Shown in pieces: positions 12,924 to 15,299 of a stretch of DNA of 15,299 bases. A program made the translations under genes and the position numbers. Location: the NCBI GenBank assembly GCA_963933115.1, contig CAWVSL010000053.1, forward strand, positions 1 through 15,299, in the 5' to 3' direction. The notes under the pieces were generated by a model. It searched no databases, was not told where the DNA came from, and saw only the letters and a list, made by a program, of their open reading frames with translations. The stretch's first letter is position 1, and each line of letters opens with the position of its first letter. This DNA is from JALJPB01 sp963933115 (lineage in GTDB: Bacteria > Pseudomonadota > Gammaproteobacteria > Enterobacterales > Alteromonadaceae).

Positions 12924-15086
12924 TTAGTTAATACCTTCAACGTTAGATGAAGAAACGAGAGAAAGTTGTTTTATATGAGTGCTTGGCCGGATAGGGAGAG
13001 TCAATGTAAAAGTTGTTCCCTGTGTTAATATACTTTGAACAGAAATATGGCCACCCATTATAGAAGCTAGCTGTTCAGCCATAAATAAACCTAAGCCGGA
13101 ACTACCTAATCGTCTATTTTCGCTGTTATCACCTTGGTTTAAGCTATCAACTATCTGTTTTAATTGTACTTTATTCATACCAACACCAGTATCCATAACC
13201 GCAAAGATCAGCTCATTATTATTCAAAGAGACAGTTAACCTTATTTTTCCTTTATGGGTGAATTTAAGTGCATTTGAACAAAAATTAATTAATATTTGTT
13301 TTAATCTTAAGGCATCAAAATTGATATTAAATGGCGTTGATAAAGCGAAAGAGCTGTATAACTCAAAAGAAAGCCCTTTCTTTTGAGACTTTATTGAATA
13401 CAGCTCTTTAATTTCGGTTAATATACTATTTAAGTCTTGTTCTTTTAGATCTAATTCAAAAGTATTAGCTTCAATTTTAGATAAATCAAGAATGTCATTA
13501 GTTAACTGAAATAAATGTAAACAGTTATCAAGTATTATCTCTACTTCTTTATCAAGCTCTTTGGTGTTGTTATTATCTTTGAGAATCAATTCAGATTGTT
13601 CAATAACCTTAGCTAAAGGGGCTTTAATATCGGTACTCATATTGACCAAAAATTGACTTTTTATTTTGTTTGCTCTTGTCAATTCTTCCATCAAATATTC
13701 TAACTCTTGCGTGCGGTCTTGTACCTTATTTGTTAATGCCTGCTTGGCATTTTTTTCTAGTTTGAGAAAGTATATAAAAAATATTAATAAGAACGAAATG
13801 AGTAAAATAGAAATTATGAGATATTGTAATTGTTCTTTTTTTTCAGTTTGAAGTAATTGCAGTCTTTTATTTTGGAGTAACTGTTCGACCTGATGCGTTA
13901 AGTGTTCTGATTCTATACTAACTAATTGCTCGTTAAGGAGATCATTTTCATTTATGTTTTGATTATTAACATAATTTTGGAATGTTGATAAAGCTTCAGT
14001 GGTGTTTTTTTGTGTCGCATAAATTAAGGCGATAAGTGCTAAGTTATCGTTGAGTAGGGCTTTATAGTTTGATTTTCTAGCCATTTTATTAGACAAGGTA
14101 ACCATATCTAGGGCCTGTTCTATATCGCCTTGATTAAACCATACTTTTGCTAAACTATTTAAGCTGCCTGCGTAGGCTTTTTGATGGCCAATATTTAAAC
14201 TAATCTTAACCCCTCGTTCAGCATATTTTTTTGCCATTGGGTAATCGCCTAGCTCAATGTAAATCTCTGAAATATTATGTAATTGAGAGGCAATGTGATG
14301 TCGATTATTATGTGACTCAAAATAATTTAATGCCTCGAATAAATAGCTTTTTGCTTGTTGATATTGACCCGCATGTTTGTATGAATTACCTAAATTTGCC
14401 CAGGCCATAGCTAATCCAAAATCATCACTCATCGCTTTTCTTTGTAATATAACGTCATGAAGCATTTCAATTGCTTTGTCATAAAGCCTTAAGTTGACAT
14501 GCATTAAGGCGATATTGTACTTTACATCTAACTTATCCTCTTCATTACCAAAAGCCTGATAGATTGACTGAGCTAAGTTATAATTTTCTAATGCTAAGGG
14601 ATATCTCGACATAGCTGAATACACTAATGCTATATTATTGAGCAGGTTTGCCTCTTCTATTGGGGCATCTATCGATTGATAAAATGATAAAGACATTTTA
14701 TAGGCAATTAGCGCTTTAGGGTTATTCCCTTGATAATAATAAACAACACCTATTAATTTATTTGTATCGGCTTCTAACTGATAAAGTTGTTGTTCTTGTG
14801 AAGTTAACTGTGCTTGTTCCAAAAGAGTAATGGCCTCTACAAAGTTATCTAAATTAATATGATGCATAGCCGCCATATTAATGGCTGAAATATGTTGTTT
14901 GGTAGTGAGTTGAGGTGACTTTATAATTGCAGCTAATTGAGTTAACGCCTCATCACTATCGGTGATCGCTTTTATTTTAACTAATGCTTTATCAAGTTGG
15001 CTATCTGCAGCTTGCGCAATATTATTAGCTACGACCGTAATATTAAACAAAATAGCAACCAGAGTTAAAGAGAAAAATTGATTCAC
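12924..15086 (-). CDS. Periplasmic-TPR membrane sensor kinase lacking the phospho-acceptor histidine
   Basis: 720 residues from a GTG at 15086 (GGTAGG upstream). A signal peptide (about 1-27) precedes about eight tetratricopeptide repeats (about 60-380), with the typical A-x-x-x-L-x-N-I/L-A and G-x-Y-x-x-A pattern, predicted to lie in the periplasm. One membrane helix (421-441) and a coiled coil (445-475) lead to the kinase core. The H-box reads QFLVNMSTDIKAPL: where the family has NMSHEI(R/K)xP, this protein has T485-D486, so the phosphorylated histidine is missing. The catalytic domain retains NFCSNALKF (N605), MDTGVGM (631-637) and GSSGLGLF (661-668), so ATP binding may persist; the F-box is degenerate. 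No receiver domain follows. It is probably a pseudokinase or heterodimer partner that senses a periplasmic ligand. Confidence 0.88.
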   Translation of the reverse strand: MNQFFSLTLVAILFNITVVANNIAQAADSQLDKALVKIKAITDSDEALTQLAAIIKSPQLTTKQHISAINMAAMHHINLDNFVEAITLLEQAQLTSQEQQLYQLEADTNKLIGVVYYYQGNNPKALIAYKMSLSFYQSIDAPIEEANLLNNIALVYSAMSRYPLALENYNLAQSIYQAFGNEEDKLDVKYNIALMHVNLRLYDKAIEMLHDVILQRKAMSDDFGLAMAWANLGNSYKHAGQYQQAKSYLFEALNYFESHNNRHHIASQLHNISEIYIELGDYPMAKKYAERGVKISLNIGHQKAYAGSLNSLAKVWFNQGDIEQALDMVTLSNKMARKSNYKALLNDNLALIALIYATQKNTTEALSTFQNYVNNQNINENDLLNEQLVSIESEHLTHQVEQLLQNKRLQLLQTEKKEQLQYLIISILLISFLLIFFIYFLKLEKNAKQALTNKVQDRTQELEYLMEELTRANKIKSQFLVNMSTDIKAPLAKVIEQSELILKDNNNTKELDKEVEIILDNCLHLFQLTNDILDLSKIEANTFELDLKEQDLNSILTEIKELYSIKSQKKGLSFELYSSFALSTPFNINFDALRLKQILINFCSNALKFTHKGKIRLTVSLNNNELIFAVMDTGVGMNKVQLKQIVDSLNQGDNSENRRLGSSGLGLFMAEQLASIMGGHISVQSILTQGTTFTLTLPIRPSTHIKQLSLVSSSNVEGIN

Positions 15087-15208
15087 AAAAAACCTACCGT
15101 ATATTATTATTATTTTGAGTTGTCACTAAATGTTAGCTTCCAAGTACAGTGGAAGAGGGGCTTCCAAAACTTAAAATTATCATCAATCAGTATAGCCTTG
15201 ATTAATAG
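15087..15208. other. Upstream region of the TPR kinase with small repeats
   Basis: A short non-coding stretch. GCTTCCAA occurs twice (15136-15143, 15160-15167), and GGAAG-AGGGG-CTTCC (15151-15165) could form a 5-bp hairpin; together these put three CTTCC-type half-sites within 32 bases, about 50-80 bases upstream of the GTG. They may be a regulator site. I see no convincing sigma-70 or sigma-54 promoter. Confidence 0.3.
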
Positions 15209-15298
15209 CTATAAATACAACTTATTTTTTAAATGACGGCTATGAGCTTTTTGTTCATTTTCTTTTTCTCTCTTGAATTGCTTTTTCTCGCCTTTGCT
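15209..15298 (-). CDS. Possible C-terminal tail of a neighbouring gene (partial)
   Basis: Entering from the right edge, one minus-strand frame stays open for 29 codons to a TAG at 15209-15211. It encodes a very charged, lysine/glutamate-rich tail (begins SKGEKKQFKREKENE, ends KNKLYL). A second frame is also open for 22 codons (ending LIAVI), so I cannot tell which, if either, is real. No family can be recognised from this length. Confidence 0.25.
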   Translation of the reverse strand, partial: SKGEKKQFKREKENEQKAHSRHLKNKLYL

Positions 15299-15299
15299 G

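Overview
The window looks like a chromosomal segment of a marine, AT-rich gammaproteobacterium, most likely from the Alteromonadales (Shewanella/Colwellia/Alteromonas-like). This rests on base composition, the protein families present (LruC-domain secreted protein, H-NOX beside a histidine kinase, TPR sensor kinase) and the style of the polysaccharide genes. I cannot name a species. I see no rRNA, tRNA, CRISPR array, insertion sequence or phage gene.

Left half (1 to about 7.9 kb, all on the minus strand): a Wzy-type exopolysaccharide or capsule locus. In transcription order it holds a GT-A glycosyltransferase (7828-7088); a WecG/TagA glycosyltransferase carrying an N-terminal domain that looks like a dead phosphoglycosyltransferase (6838-5546); an intact initiating phosphoglycosyltransferase (5534-4839) followed by a clear intrinsic terminator (4799-4774); then a second unit with a Wza-like outer-membrane export lipoprotein, a Wzz-like chain-length protein without a kinase domain, a Wzy-like polymerase/ligase and the first 182 residues of a polysaccharide pyruvyltransferase that runs off the left edge. 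Together these cover initiation on undecaprenyl phosphate, chain extension, polymerisation, length control, export and pyruvate decoration. No flippase or tyrosine kinase is visible in the window.

Middle (7.9-10.3 kb, plus strand): a divergent two-gene unit encoding a secreted DUF4114/LruC protein with two D-F-N-D motifs and a Ca-binding-like Asp-rich loop, and a small secreted protein with a regulatory-like beta-sandwich. They are plausible matrix or surface partners of the polysaccharide.

Right half (10.5-15.3 kb, minus strand): a heme nitric-oxide sensor (H-NOX) overlapping by ATGA a soluble GAF-type histidine kinase, and upstream of them a periplasmic-TPR membrane histidine kinase whose phospho-acceptor histidine is replaced by threonine. 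In Shewanella and Vibrio, H-NOX/kinase pairs feed NO signals into biofilm control.

The most striking non-coding pattern is that each of the four polysaccharide/LruC transcription starts has a GG-N10-GC (sigma-54, -24/-12) promoter candidate about 35-70 nt upstream of the start codon, and two of the control regions share a TTGATYTGCGAWGCA motif at enhancer-like distance. No equivalent was found ahead of the H-NOX or TPR-kinase genes. This suggests a sigma-54-driven polysaccharide-plus-matrix-protein regulon, similar in logic to the syp locus of Vibrio fischeri. It is inference from sequence reading and not proven.
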